Source of the DNA: Sinohyriopsis cumingii
Taxonomy: Eukaryota > Mollusca > Bivalvia > Unionida > Unionidae
Direction of reading: 5' to 3'
NCBI GenBank assembly: GCA_028554795.2
Contig: CM068831.1
Span: 29,664,659-29,728,658 of the forward strand
Length of the DNA stretch: 64,000 nucleotides
Notes under the pieces: generated by a model
Told to the model about the DNA's origin: nothing
Database searches by the model: none
Seen by the model: the letters and a program-made list of their open reading frames with translations, nothing else
Made by a program: the position numbers and the translations under genes
Part shown: positions 13,933-25,761 of the stretch, in pieces
Layout of the letters: each line of letters opens with the position of its first letter
How positions within the stretch are numbered: the stretch's first letter is position 1

Positions 13933-15195
13933 ATGTTCAAACGTTTATCTGCTCCAGCATTTGACATGGACGCCCTAGTCCTTAAGGATGAATCGTTGCG
14001 TGATTATCAATACTATTTTTATAATGCACGGGGAAGAATCGAGCTGCAAGTTCAGGATACAAGTAAATATTTCCTGCCTGCTGAGGCATTCATTGAGATC
14101 GAAAGTGGACTTTTGAAAGCAGATGAAACAGCATATGGAATTGGTAATCGAGTTGATATTGTTAATAATGACGTCTTGTCGTTATTTAACAGTGCCACTT
14201 ACAGCATAGACGGACGAAATATTGAATCATGCCACGACGATAGTTGGCCTTGCAAGATACAGCGATGATTACTCTAGATCAACTGGTCCATCAATGATGT
14301 TTCCAAAGGAAACGACTGATCATCCTGAAAGCAGAAACGTAACACTGAATGCAGCTGGAACTAAAGTGTGATCAGTGAATTTAAACTTCAACCTAGAATT
14401 GGCATCACGTCGATCAAATTTGAACGGCGATGAAGAATTTTCATGTGTAATTCCACTATCACATATATTTTGGATTCTGTAGAAATGTTAGAAAATGTAT
14501 ATTTTGGTACTACACACACTGCTGTACTTGTTAGAAAAGCCACCGACAATGATGCAATATGGCATGCTGCTGCCGTTGATGTAGGTAAACTAATAATAAC
14601 AAAACTTTCGTTGTCGATGTCAATAATGACTACATCACAGGCTGAAGAACAACGGTTGCTCTCTTTCATGGATCAAGGTGGTAAACCAACGTTGTCATGG
14701 TTGACGTTGACGACATACAGTATTCAAAATAATGTTGCTGGGTTATATTTATCGCGTTTCAGGAAAATGCCAGACTAAATTCGCAGGAACGAAATCCAAT
14801 GGTGTCTGACACGCTTGGGATTAGTGAGGTTTCTTTGAGGATAAATGGACATCAAGAATCTTCTGAAGATATATTATTGAAATTTTGAACAAAATCATGT
14901 TGCATGTGCTTATCATCGGTTGATAACATTTATGGGGCGTGACAAGAATGTGGATTCTGGTTTGCTGATATCTCAGCAGGATATCACAACATTATATCCG
15001 ATCTATTATTTCTTACTGGAACATTTGGATTTGTTCAGACAATCAGTCGTTGACATACATTTTCGAGCTCATGCAGCACGAGTACCTACTGGTGGTTATA
15101 GAGTAATCGCTAGTATACTCTCAGACAAAACAATGCTGCTTGAAGGTGATGGTGGACGAATGAGAGTATTTGATGTCCCAGTAGAAAACTTGTAA
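13933..15195 (+). pseudogene. double-jelly-roll major capsid-like gene (lineage A), broken
   Basis: The likely start is ATG 13933, ahead of a segment typical of the first capsid jelly roll: FLPAEAFIEIESGLL, then VDIVNNDVLSLFNSATYSID. That NN...LF..A.Y.IDG pattern is the clearest signature. The frame is lost near 14268. A second segment (14443-14778) and a third (14920-15195, with DITTLYPIYYFLLEH and a closing MRVFDVPVENL) continue in other frames, so at least three breaks are present. The overall span of about 420 codons fits invertebrate Polinton-like capsid proteins. Assignment as the capsid rests on motif memory and gene order; a structure prediction would test it. Confidence 0.65.
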
Positions 15196-15217
15196 TTCAA
15201 TCACTCATGATATTATA

Positions 15218-15710
15218 ATGTCATATCATTATGTTAGTGTTACGTTGACTTCTGGTCAGTTTAAAAAGCTACAATCATTATCAAAAAGGAATTGTGGAAT
15301 AAAAATATTGCTGAAATCAGAACAGATCGCAGGTGGTCCAAATAAACTACCACTGACATAACGTCAACTCAGGCACTTCAATGACTTTAAACGATCAAAG
15401 ACCGGCGTTGGACTTTATCTTTCGGCGGGTGCTATCAAAGACGCAGTCAAGACGGGTGGTATTTTTCCACTTCTTGTAGATATACCAGCGTTGATAGCCA
15501 CTGCATCCCTAGCTGTTGCAAAAGCAGCTGCACTTGGTGCTGTCGGAACTGCCGCTGGAATGGCACTATTGAAAACAATAGGCAATGGAATAAAGACTTC
15601 CAAAAAAGGTCGATCCATGTGGAAAGGTCTAAGACTGTCAGGAACCCCTCATTATTGGTACGGTCAATCCACTGGAAAAGGTCTCAGACTGCCTAGGACA
15701 CATTGTAGCT
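15218..15710 (+). pseudogene. minor virion protein next to protease (lineage A), broken
   Basis: From ATG 15218 the frame reads a beta-type start (YVSVTLTSGQFKKL), a glycine-proline turn (AGGPNKLPLT) and then an in-frame TAA near 15358. After it comes GVGLYLSAGAIKDAVKTGG and a hydrophobic alanine-rich helix (about 15490-15590). The LPLT..Q...L..A...G.G..L..S pattern followed by an Ala/Gly hydrophobic stretch recurs just before the protease gene in this group of elements. It may be a minor capsid protein and protease substrate, by analogy with adenovirus pVI/pX; that role is inferred. Confidence 0.5.
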
Positions 15711-15717
15711 GCTTCCC

Positions 15718-16050
15718 ATGTCCAATATTGATTTACTTAATGCTGCTAAAAGGTTAAACATCAAGACCTTCAGAGGTCTTTTTCTGCGTGATCAATTACC
15801 AAAACAACCAAACCTTGTTGATACCGGTATCATTAATCTCGATGGAAGTTCTTGTCCAGGTTCTCATTGGGTTGCATACGCGAATGATCAACGTGGAGTT
15901 GTTTATTTCGATTCGCATGGGTTGGCTCCAGCAAAAAAAATTAAAATTATGTCAGCGGACTTCAAAACACTTCCGTCTGGTATTCAACATTACCAAAGAA
16001 GACAATATGTGGACATGAAGTAATTGCTATACTCGACGCTGTGTCAGGTT
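15718..16050 (+). pseudogene. adenain-like cysteine protease (lineage A), broken
   Basis: Expected to be the maturation protease that trims virion proteins. The frame from ATG 15718 contains CPGSHWVAYAND with the catalytic-type His-Trp, and VVYFDSHGL with the conserved acidic residue. Frame is lost just before the active-site cysteine: a CGHE codon series is readable in another frame at about 16010-16022. A stop at 16021 ends the original frame. The family is normally about 200 residues; the upstream part here is short, so the N-terminus may also be lost. His, acidic residue and Cys are all visible in order, across two frames. Confidence 0.65.
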
Positions 16051-16248
16051 TTTGTAATATACAATGATAGATATTTACGGAAGATCTACTCTGAGTTAAA
16101 CGCATGGAAAACCTCGAGGCGACAAGTCTAAATATTCAACTTTAACCAGGTCAAGAATGAACTCTCTGATCTTTTAAGTCGCGCAGATATGGACCAAAAT
16201 TAAATCGTTGTTTTTCAGAACAAACAAGGACGGTTAAAGACGAGCAAT

Positions 16249-17133
16249 ATGCTGTCAACAGATATTATTCTGCGGGTTCCAAATGCGACGGAAGATAACT
16301 TACTAGTGCTTGCTAAAAACGGTAAAATTAAAAACTCGGAGGAATCAATTCTTACACTAATGGAAAGATTACTGGACGTATCAGAAATATTAGATATATT
16401 ATGTATGACGATCTCAACATGAGCAAAAATTCAATTGCCAATGTGAAAGAACCAAAAATCAGACGATGATGTGGCAACAACAAGATACGTAGACAGTAAC
16501 AGCAACACGATCAGAACTCGAACAAATGAATGTTTACTTTCCACCGGTGATGCAGTGACTGGTTCTCTCAGTAATTATAAGATTACTGGTCTTGGAGAAC
16601 CAGATTCAAGCGATGCCGCTACAATAAGAAATATGTCGACAATAGCAACATCCCGATGATGATATCCTTAAATGAATGTCTTAATTGTAATTAATGATGG
16701 ACTGATAACGTTCAGATCTTAATATTCTAATCATGTAAACGCGTTTAAAAATGTTCGTAGAAACACAAATAGAAGCATTAATTCATTTTTTGGAAGTTCA
16801 GCAGTCATTGACACTAAGGTCTCTGACATTACAAATATTACCCATGGCGTAACACACACAGTAGCGTCTGGATCAGCCTTATGGGCAACAATGAATAAAT
16901 CCATCAAACATCGTACTGAGGTTACCGGCATATACAGGTTCTCAATACTCGGCGTTATAACATTCACACTATTTGCCATAATTTCACGGTGTTATCCAGT
17001 CCTGACTCCGTCAGGCGGTTCAACTGGATTTGTGTTAATGACATTTGATCAAAACGACGAGGACACATTTGTGGTGGAACCCGTGTTGTACTATTGGTGT
17101 CTTGAATTCGTCGCTAAACTACCACCTGCTTAA
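16249..17133 (+). pseudogene. fibre/tail-like protein (lineage A), broken
   Basis: ATG 16249 is followed by DIILRVPNATEDNLLVLA and later, in another frame, by DVATTRYVD and GSLSNYKITGLGEPDSSDAA (16460-16620). The pairing of DvAt..YVD with TGsLs.YkI.gLg.P...DAAT is a hallmark of trimeric phage tail-fibre repeats, and it also appears in fibre-like proteins of invertebrate Polinton-like elements. A later segment (16800-17133) with GIYRFSILGVITF and LVLMTFD-like beta strands could be the C-terminal head domain. Several frame changes and stops separate these parts. A host-attachment role is inferred from the repeat type only. Confidence 0.55.
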
Positions 17134-17269
17134 AATTTTGCATTTAATATAATTAACTCCCCAATCGACGTTCAGCGCGATGTTCCAACGCAACATTACA
17201 GATACGATCAAGCATGTTCGGGCATTCATAACTTAAAAATATCATTGACGAGTATACCGTAAAACCAAA

Positions 17270-17660
17270 ACAATATACCGCAGACGTACCGTTGTTACTG
17301 ATATAATTGTATATTCTGCATCTTTGTACATCGCTGCAACAGTAACGGTCATCAGGGAATTGTCAGAGTCATACGTGCTAGCACCAGTGATAGGAATTGT
17401 TGTTTCAGTTGTAACCTGTGTTGCTTGTTTTCTTAATATCATCGCAAAAGAAATATCCACGTGTGCGATTGATAAATTACACGAATATACAATAAATTTG
17501 CAGACGGCAACACACACATATGCCAAATTATCTTCGGTCATATAAAGTCTCAAAGATGGAATAATATCAGATCAGGAATTCACAGAAAAGATTAAGATTT
17601 ACCACGAGGCAATGACTTTGTTAGGAGACAAGATAGAATCTTCGAGAAACGATGTTAGAC
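17270..17660 (+). pseudogene. small membrane protein (lineage A)
   Basis: An open frame through 17545 begins in an alanine/serine-rich segment. A long hydrophobic helix (APVIGIVVSVVTCVACFLN) follows, then a polar helical tail (KLHEYTINLQTATHTYAKL). After a stop the same frame continues with DGIISDQEFTEKIKIYHEAM. The TM-plus-helix-plus-IS..EF layout recurs in membrane proteins of this element group. Its position next to the fibre gene suggests a virion membrane or scaffold role, which is not established. Confidence 0.5.
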
Positions 17661-17699
17661 CTCGGATTTAAAAGATAATAATGTCGCTATGACTACGTC

Positions 17700-18313
17700 A
17701 TCAGAATTACTATAATAGATCATCGATAATTGAACTCCGTCGGAACCCACGACGATGTCAGCAAAGAAATAGGACTAACACAATTACGAGTAGTTGCGTA
17801 TAAAAATAAATGCGACGGAAACCCCGATTGGCAGGTTGTAAGTATACCTACGGGCAGTTATCAGATCGAACAAATCAACGATGAATTTCAGCGCAGACTC
17901 AAATATATCAAATTCGCTATCACGGTTCATGAGCCATCATTATCAGCCGCAATATAAACAAATTATCTAGATTATGCTGTCGATATATATCAGTCGTCGA
18001 TCCGAACTGTTTTAGGATGGCCAGAAGTTCCACCGGTTTATCAATAGCCACCAGAGCCGATTACGTCACAGACAAACAAATATTTGTAAAGCTTCCATAT
18101 TATCAAAAATTGTATCCATGGAGATTTAACACGAATATACAAAATGTTAAAGTAACCACTTTCACCTTGTCTGATGGCACAGAGCTTCCTAAATTATACT
18201 ATTCCCTAGTTGAATTTGATAGTAATGCGAAGCCGATCTTGAACGAGAAGGTTAAAGTGTTTTCCGACTGTATTAAGTATGAACACCAAGTAGTCATCGA
18301 ACTACGAAATTAA
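17700..18313 (+). pseudogene. beta-rich structural protein pair/split gene (lineage A)
   Basis: Two open segments (17730-17957 and 18017-18313) probably belong to one disrupted gene. The first contains EIGLTQLRVVAY and IPTGSYQIEQINDEFQRRL, a G-S-Y-x-I-x-x-I-N pattern common in a virion protein of Polinton-like elements. The second is beta-rich (VKLPYYQKLYPWRFNTNIQN), as expected for a jelly-roll or beta-barrel. The 5' end is obscured by several stops after the ATG at 17690. A penton- or minor-capsid-type role is possible but not shown. Confidence 0.45.
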
Positions 18314-18489
18314 TTTTCTAATTTACCACAACATTACAACGATGCTATAAAGCAACAGATCATTGAAACCATATAACATCTAAACCAAGTTGCATCAGAT
18401 CTCAAGTATATCAATAAAATTTTCCGCGAAACGGTGAATACCAGTGATAATGAATTCGTTGATTTTTGACGATAACACTCAAGCAGTTT

Positions 18490-19172
18490 GTTTATATGGC
18501 ACTAGTCGATTACATATTTATGGTTGCCTTTTATCCTGGAAGTTTTCTTGGAATGGGGGAGTGTTCTGAATATTTTAAGAGATTTGGTTATCCAGCACAC
18601 TAGATGACCAGAGTTGCGATAAATGGACATTTACCAGATTTTGATCTAACTGGATTTGAATGTATTGAATAGTTTTCGCTCACGGAAAATCTAAATCCCA
18701 TTGTTTATGTTTGGTTCGCTCTCCTTTTTGAGAAACTCTTTGGGCTTCAACAAAGCTATTACGATATATGCTTGATGCAGTAACTTTAGCGTCTTTGGTT
18801 TTAAGTGAAGCAATACTATCGTATTGTCCAGAAAAACAAGTTTGGCTGCGTGTCGTTGAAAGATCAGTTCTTGACGAAATCTTTGAGCTTAATCCCGATG
18901 AAAGTGAATACGAAAATAAACTTGCAAAAGATCTCGGCGGAAAACAAATTGGTACATTTACTCAGGGTGGTTCATGTGATCACAAACGACATTGTTGTCG
19001 CCTAATCATCGACAATGACGAACTCGATTTTATAATTACTGATCCAACAGAGACAGGCACATTTGTAAGCCGGAATAATGCTTACTTGCCGGACGGAATT
19101 AAATTAGGTACAATTGTGAGCTATACTGATGGTGACTCACCACAGTTTGTTCATTTAAGATTTCGATGTTAG
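18490..19172 (+). pseudogene. uncharacterised element gene (lineage A)
   Basis: A segment from about 18490 (MALVDYIFMVAFYPGS) is interrupted by stops near 18601 and 18670. A 134-codon open frame (18768-19172) follows, which has acidic (FELNPDESEYENKL) and Cys/His-bearing (GGSCDHKRHCCRLII) portions and ends in beta-like LGTIVSYTDGDSPQFVHL. The Cys/His cluster could bind a metal. I do not recognise the family. Its position between virion-type genes and the helicase fragment leaves either a structural or replication role open. Confidence 0.4.
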
Positions 19173-19399
19173 CGCATGCTTCGATACATTTATTATCGAT
19201 GATAAACAGATTTCCGGATACCGCGGTTAGAGTCGCAACAGATTCATTTTATATCAATAATAAATATATGGATTTGTTAAAGATTGATAGCGATGCATCA
19301 TGAGACGAATGGAGAATAAAGCGAGTAAAGATACTTAGTTATTCTGAATCAGCCGACGTTTAATCTAAGGATATATAGAACAATAATAATCAAACGTCA

Positions 19400-19681
19400 T
19401 TATTATCATCAGCACCATCATTATATGATCCCCTGTAGAAGAAAAAAAACTGTTTATCTTAACGGGTGTGAGGTTCTGGTAAAACAACGTGTGCGATTTA
19501 ATGCTTGTTCAGAAATGGTTGTTTTGACACCTACACATAGACTCGCCAGAGAAATGAGCGAAAATGGAGTTAAATCTCTAACTTATCCCAGTTTCTTTAG
19601 ATGGAAAGGAGATAAATGGACTCATGAACGAATGGGTGAAAAATATTTCGGAGCAAACAAGACCCCTCCCACGTTTTTTTA
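19400..19681 (+). pseudogene. SF1 helicase fragment (lineage A)
   Basis: The frame carries VVLTPTHRLAREM and SLTYPSFFRW, both recognisable as the region after the Walker A loop in viral SF1-type helicases of these elements. The Walker A motif itself (GSGKTTCAI) is present at about 19470-19500 in a neighbouring frame, showing a small indel. The coding similarity stops at a T-run at 19675-19681, so Walker B and all later helicase motifs are missing. This truncation marks the right end of the lineage A fragment. Confidence 0.65.
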
Positions 19682-20216
19682 AAGTGGCTAAGAATATCCA
19701 TCTTTTAATAATATAAATCCATGGGGTATCTACCCGTTTATCACGTAGTGCTTAAAGTGGTCTAGAACCCAAATTTGTTATGCTACTTAATGTATGTATA
19801 AAACTACTAAAATCTAGGTACTTCAAGAGTTTCATAACGGAACTGATCGTCAATCCTCTTTACCTCCAAACCCACTAGCCCGAAATTATCTTTCCGATGT
19901 AAACAAAATGCAATACATGCAATTGATCAAATCTGTGAGGGTAACAACATCTCTACTTAAGATGGTTCAACAGTTACATAATATGTAGATAATGCATGCA
20001 CGCATTTGGTAATATAAGCACGGACAGAAATATAAACAATGAACCACGAGTTCGCGGATACAAATAAAATGAAATACGATAGTCAAGAAATTCCAGCCAT
20101 AGAACATTGGCATTAGTTTTGACCATTTATTGCAACTGTTGACATATTTTATTATATGATGGTCGCGTCATTTTCCCTTGATGTTGAAATATTGCATATA
20201 GTTCTTCTTCTTTCAG
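19682..20216. other. intron sequence before Ig exon 2
   Basis: No coding segment recognised. It ends in a pyrimidine tract and acceptor ttcttcttctttcag. Confidence 0.5.
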
Positions 20217-20474
20217 AAGAAACAATGATTCCAAAGATATTTCAACATAATAATTTGGAGTCCACCATGGTCTTAGAGTGTAGGGTATCTAATATGTCCA
20301 TGGGGAAGTTCTTCTGGCGTCTTAACGGATCTCTGATAGAAAACTACGACAGACATTATAGAAACGACACATTTCTTTCCATCAAAAATTTAACAGATGA
20401 TGATCAATACAGCTTGTACAGGTGCATAGATTCAGAAAGCGGTTTAGAGAGTGATTCGCACAATATCAAGAGGT
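20217..20474 (+). CDS. IgSF receptor exon 2: Ig domain
   Basis: This exon encodes one Ig-type domain. The B-strand cysteine is in TMVLECRVS, the core Trp in KFFWRLNGS, and the F-strand cysteine in YSLYRCIDSE, preceded by the usual D-D-x-x-x-Y spacing. Sequons NMS, NGS, NDT and NLT are present. It starts after acceptor ttcag at 20216 in phase 1, and is best ended at 20474 before donor gtaagt, also in phase 1. The G from the previous exon completes a Glu codon. A neighbouring donor at 20473 would give phase 2 and is less favoured. The symmetrical 1-1 phase is the rule for shuffled Ig exons. Confidence 0.72.
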
Positions 20475-21294
<820 letters not shown>

Positions 21295-21499
21295 AGGCAG
21301 AGATAGCATTACAAATATACACCGTGGATTCTCAGTGGAGCCCGCGTAATCCTTGTCCACAAAGGTATCAGCGCTATCAATGATGAAATTGTCAGAGGCA
21401 TTGACAAGGTTCTCGACACACTGGAGAAATACATAAATGAGGTTCACCGTACTGCCACTTTCGTGGATATAGTTACATAGCAGCACCAAACTGGGCTAC

Positions 21500-23340
21500 A
21501 TCAAAATAAGTTATTAATGTGAAACATATTTACAAATGTTTTGAATGGGTAATTTGGTCGAAGCTATATCCAATTAGTGATAAACCACGGAAATACCGGA
21601 GACACTTAGGTAATCTCAACTACGGTGATATCGAGTTTCCTGTGCAGGTAACCAAAGCTGCACAGAATAAGTTTGAAACACTTAACCCAGGTATCACTGT
21701 TAATATATTTCACGTATGACAAAGGTTTAATCCGCTGGCACTCTCTCCACCTGGACATTGCAAACTAATTCAGATTGAATTGTTGATGTTAAGTGAAAAC
21801 TCAAAAAATCAAAATCGAAATCGCACGGCGTATAGATAAGGAATCCTATTTGGTTACTTAAATGACACAGCAAGAACGAGGGAAAAGAATATATATGCAA
21901 ACGTTGAAAGCATGTATTTCATACCCAGAACTGCTGACAAGCCAAAGCCTGGAAAACAACGATGTCAAATTTAATGCAGTACAAAGAAAGATGAAAGTTT
22001 CTTTTATCTTCTAAGCGGATTTTGAAAGACAGACTGTTTTATTGGAAAAAATTTGATAGCATAGACACGTATATGACTTTATATCGAACTGTGCAATTGC
22101 TGACCAATCTGCATGTGGGTTCTGTTATGTCGTGGTACAGTCTGATGTGAAATTGGAACAACAAGTTCATTTTTGTGCCGAGATCGCTCAGGGTGCTTGT
22201 GTTTTGGTAACAGGGAATGTGTTTCTTAAAGCGATTGAAATTACAGCTCTATTTACATTCACTGGCGATAACATTAGTGAGTTCCCCACAGTCACTCCTT
22301 CAGAAGAAGACTACGACTATGCAAGGAAAGTTTGGTCAGCTGTCGCGAGCAAACGCCTTGTATCTATGCACAACTGTGTTGTTGCTAGCAGGTGTTTTGG
22401 GAAATTTCGTGATACCGCCATGCACGTATTCAAGCATTACATCGTGACGGTATATCAATGTCAAGTTGAACATACGCTTGTGTCCGCAACCTAAACGTTG
22501 ACCAATATGATCCCGCTGACCCCACCAGTTACATCACGTATCTAACGTGATATAACCTTTATGAATGGACCATGATGCAACCACATCTGGTGGGTGGATT
22601 TCATTGTATTGATCCTGTGGACATTGGTCTACAAAACTACTTGATACTTCTTTGAAGTTGATCTGAAACTTCCCGGCAATTTACTCGATGCACACAACGA
22701 TTATCCGCGCTGGCCCAAGAAATGCCGGTTAATGGTTGTCGCCGTCTGAGTGCCCGATTATTGAGGATTCCGGCCGCAAATGCGTTTCGAATCTGGGTAT
22801 GTGTGTAAACAAGCTTCATGTTTTCATCAAGCTTGCATGGCTCTGTATATTCAGATGAATATGGACCACAATGACTTTGAGAAGGACTTGTTCAAGCTCA
22901 TTAACAATGCCGTGCTTGGGAAAACCACAGAGGAATTCAAGTCGTTCTTGTCCGTGATAGTGAGCATGAAAGGAGTCGAAGGCTCATCGTGGACCAGCCT
23001 TTCAATCCAGAAAAATCTTTTATGGTGGAGTTATTTCCATTCAAAGTGAAATAAAAATCTAAACTCAAGCTGACAAAACCAATATGTTTTGGTTATTCCT
23101 TGCTGAATTTGTCGAAGTTGCTCATGTATGAATTTTATTATGACAAGAGTAAATGGGTCAAGAGCCTATCCACCGACAATGCGTTTAAATGTCAACGAAA
23201 ATCCTGGTGACAGTCCCGTTTATGCTAAAGATTTCGTGGCATTGACGCTCCCGGCCTTGAAAATATGCATCGGACTTGGTATGTGCAGACCACATGTGGG
23301 ATGTTTGCACAGATGACCTCAAACACGTACAGTTTTCTCA
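21500..23340 (+). pseudogene. Polinton-type DNA polymerase B remnant
   Basis: Protein-primed type B DNA polymerase of a Polinton-like element, badly decayed. In order along the plus strand: CFEWVIWSKLYPISD and NLNYGDIEFPVQV (21530-21700), a decayed exonuclease region, and YNLYEWTMMQPHLVGGF (22550-22610), equivalent to the LYG motif region of the active site. Then come LPGNLLDAHNDYPRWP in one frame near 22670-22720, NDFEKDLFKLINNAVLGKT (22870-22930, the KxxxNxxYG-like helix) and a fragment near 23080-23150 (SLLNLSKLLMYEFYYDK). These pieces are scattered over all three frames. It is separated from the lineage A fragment by an Ig exon, so it is either a second insertion or a rearranged part of the same one. 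Confidence 0.75.
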
Positions 23341-23394
23341 CCATAGATTAGACCGGAATCTGCAGTCGAGCGGGTAAATATCGGGCTGATCTGG

Positions 23395-23720
23395 ATGCGT
23401 CAATTAAACAACATAAACAAATCCTATCACATAACAAATGTCCGGCAGTTATACAATAGAAGAGAATTAGATTCGATGCCACGAAGCTGCTCAGCAATAA
23501 TTAGAATTGCTTCAGAATGTGCAAGAAGATCTCATAAATCTCAACGATATGTTACAGTCGCAACCGACTGCGCAATAGGACCTGACAGCCGGGTTTAACA
23601 ACATTTGCGCCGATGTTTAAACCACAAAAGGTGCCTTAACGGTACTTTCCATGATGGATTTGCTCAGTGCCAATGTTAACTTCGTGGAGCCATATTATGA
23701 TTTTCTTACGTAATTCCTCT
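23395..23720 (+). pseudogene. helical virus-type protein remnant
   Basis: After the polymerase remnant the frames contain NLN-type helical segments, then GFNNICADV and LTVLSMMDLLSAN with VEPYYDF near 23590-23710. The pattern of a helical protein with G-F-x-x-x-C followed by L-T-x-L-S-x-M-D-x-L recurs in small genes of Polinton-like elements. Multiple stops and frame changes are present. It supports a few hundred more bases of viral origin on the right of the polymerase, but no function can be named. Confidence 0.4.
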
Positions 23721-24906
23721 CAGACACATAATTGCTCTTTTCAGTGAAGTTCGCAATTTTGCGTTAGAGCTAAGCATACAGTTACTTTGTTATTAATAGA
23801 AGAACCATGACAGGCTCTCAGTCTTACCGACGTGAAAATATAATTCGAAGCGGAACAGCCACTGCGAAATGAAATCAAGAAGAGAACCGCGTTGATAGTG
23901 AAATAGCAACATGCATGTTTTTTCATAAATGATATATGTTGTTTTGCTGTCACATCAACTGTCAGTCTTAGTGTCTTTCATCTAGACTTCATCAACTGTC
24001 GAAGAAAAACAATCGGTATTTGACATATATCTTGTGGTGCAAGTAAATTAATTACGATGCGATTACATTATCGAGTATACACATATTCCGAGTTGCTAGC
24101 AGCTGCACAAAGCAGTCTCGATAAATCAGTAAATTGCACTCGGTGGCAATCGATGATAAAATAATTAGTGCTGATGGGTTTAAAACTCTCCTGACAGAAA
24201 TGGAAAATCACAGATAGTTAAAAGCACAAATATAGAAACAACGCGGATTTACAAAGAAAAAAGCAAATAAAAAAATCTTAATGCACAAAACTAGTTATCG
24301 ATCAAAAACACATTAGTGTGCATATATTGATCAGTGCCATATACTTACGTGTATGCACACACTGCGGGATGTCCTTTTAATCATCACAAATTAGTATGAA
24401 AGGCTGGGCTTTTGTCCTCATTGGAGCTCCTGTGTCACTTCCATCAGGATGATACTCTACCCTCGTCCCTTGACTGGTGTGTGCGGGTTACAATAACCCT
24501 CGAGGACAAAATTAAAAGTGCACACCATACAAGGCTAGAGTGTAAGCTAAATTGTCACTGGGATAGAAGCGAGGATGGATGGAATGGCCCCAAATACTGT
24601 ACAAAAAAGGCAAATCTGGTACTTTGACACTACAATCGTACACAAACAGCATCCAGCGAAAAAAAAAACATAATCAATAGTCATTTTTCCTAACATATTG
24701 AGCTGTTGCACCAATATTTATCATAAATGAAATAATTATAATTCAAACTTCGTATTCATTATCTCTTTAATAACATTATTTTTTATTATTTGGCTTTCGT
24801 GAGTACACTTGAGTTTTCCCTGCACGTAATTATTTTTGCAGCCCAAGTGTGTATTGTCACATAAGAATTGATACGAAATGTTATCTTTCTCTTTTTCTAC
24901 TTTCAG
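23721..24906. other. intron sequence before exon 3
   Basis: Mostly AT-rich. A GC-richer patch at 24390-24650 has an open frame but no recognisable motif. It ends in acceptor ttctactttcag. Confidence 0.5.
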
Positions 24907-25121
24907 GCCGTTCTGTGTTAGATATGAATTACGACATCTTGTATTGTACTTTTATTCCTTATATTAACGCCGTGAGCTATACTAGTCTGTTGCTCGGAAA
25001 AGCATTTGATTATCTAAATCAGTTAACTGCTTGCGGAATAAATGGCGGTGGATTTACCATTGTACAGCAAAGTGTAAAGTTTGCTTTGTCTGGAGATAGT
25101 ACGGAAAGTGTCGACCAATGA
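24907..25121 (+). CDS. IgSF receptor exon 3: third extracellular domain (3' end uncertain)
   Basis: The exon starts after a strong acceptor (pyrimidine tract, cag) in phase 1, matching exon 2. It reads DILYCTFIPYINAVSYTSLL with a B-strand-type cysteine, then FDYLNQLTACGINGGGFTIV and VKFALSGDS. The downstream frame is closed by TGA at 25119. For splicing to the phase-1 mini-exons the best internal donors are after 25071 or after 25098, both phase 1 but neither ideal. Alternatively the exon ends at the TGA, and an AATAAA at about 25146 would give a secreted isoform. A second canonical Ig cysteine is not clear, so the fold is only Ig-like. Confidence 0.5.
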
Positions 25122-25471
25122 GTATTTGTGTCAAGGACAAGTCAGTAATAAATGTTAACGTCTTTGTCATAAGATTTATTGTGCTAATGATAATTAGGTA
25201 TAAAAAAATTGATGTGTAGACTTCATATTACGGGTAATTACCTGCACCTTTCTGAAGTTCACCCAGATGTCATATGACGAAAGAAACATAGTTTTAGTAA
25301 TGCAGTGTCGATGCCGTATGGTAATCTAGCATTATTATAATATTATTTTTCGTAAAAAGTGTATATCTAACTTAAATGTAATGGCTCACTCATTTGATAT
25401 CAACTGGATTTCTTATGAACGCAAATGACTGATAGTTTTGTTATGAATGCCAATATATAATCTGTAACCCA

Positions 25472-25474
<3 letters not shown>

Positions 25475-25565
<91 letters not shown>

Positions 25566-25566
25566 T
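25475..25566. repeat. (TA)n microsatellite with (CA)n end
   Basis: About 80 bases of TA followed by a short CA tract, just upstream of the first mini-exon acceptor. Confidence 0.97.
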
Positions 25567-25583
25567 ACACTGATTTTTTTCAG

Positions 25584-25634
25584 GGATCAATCATTACTCC
25601 AAAGCAACGATTACTCATAAAGGCGAAACTGAAG
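25584..25634 (+). CDS. IgSF receptor mini-exon 4a (51 nt stalk repeat)
   Basis: A 51-nt exon bounded by acceptor ttttttcag and donor gtacag, phase 1 on both sides. It encodes about 17 residues (INHYSKATITHKGETE), Ser/Thr/Lys/Glu-rich, as expected of a flexible stalk. Length, phase, an H/P-Y-[ST] near the start and a terminal [EN]xxE with GAA-G at the donor are shared with the exons at 26905 and 27871. That sharing is the main evidence that all three are real duplicated exons. Confidence 0.55.
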
Positions 25635-25729
25635 GTACAGTTTTTTAATTAACACTCTTACTTTTTAATCAGGATTGATAAATATTTGATTATGAGCAAT
25701 TATATTATTTCTCCTATCTTATTCATACT

Positions 25730-25761
<32 letters not shown>

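Larger units (their letters stand above)
12036..19681 (+). mobile_element. decayed Polinton-like / adintovirus-like provirus (lineage A)
   Basis: A run of same-strand viral-type genes: a charged N-terminal protein, a small proline-rich protein, a double-jelly-roll capsid-like protein, a glycine/alanine-rich minor virion protein, an adenain-like protease, a fibre-like protein, a membrane protein and a helicase fragment. The order and motifs fit endogenous Polinton-like elements of marine invertebrates. Genes are broken by frameshifts and stops. No integrase or terminal inverted repeat was found, and the right end stops abruptly inside the helicase near 19681. It lies wholly in the intron between Ig exons 10148 and 20217. 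It is distinct from the Maverick at 37-52 kb: no sequence similarity is obvious between their capsid genes. Confidence 0.7.

Noticed and set aside
24412-24627. 71-codon frame in a GC-richer patch, with HTRLECKLNCHW
   Set aside because: Superficially Ig-like LEC, but no splice sites in a compatible phase and no second core cysteine at the right spacing.
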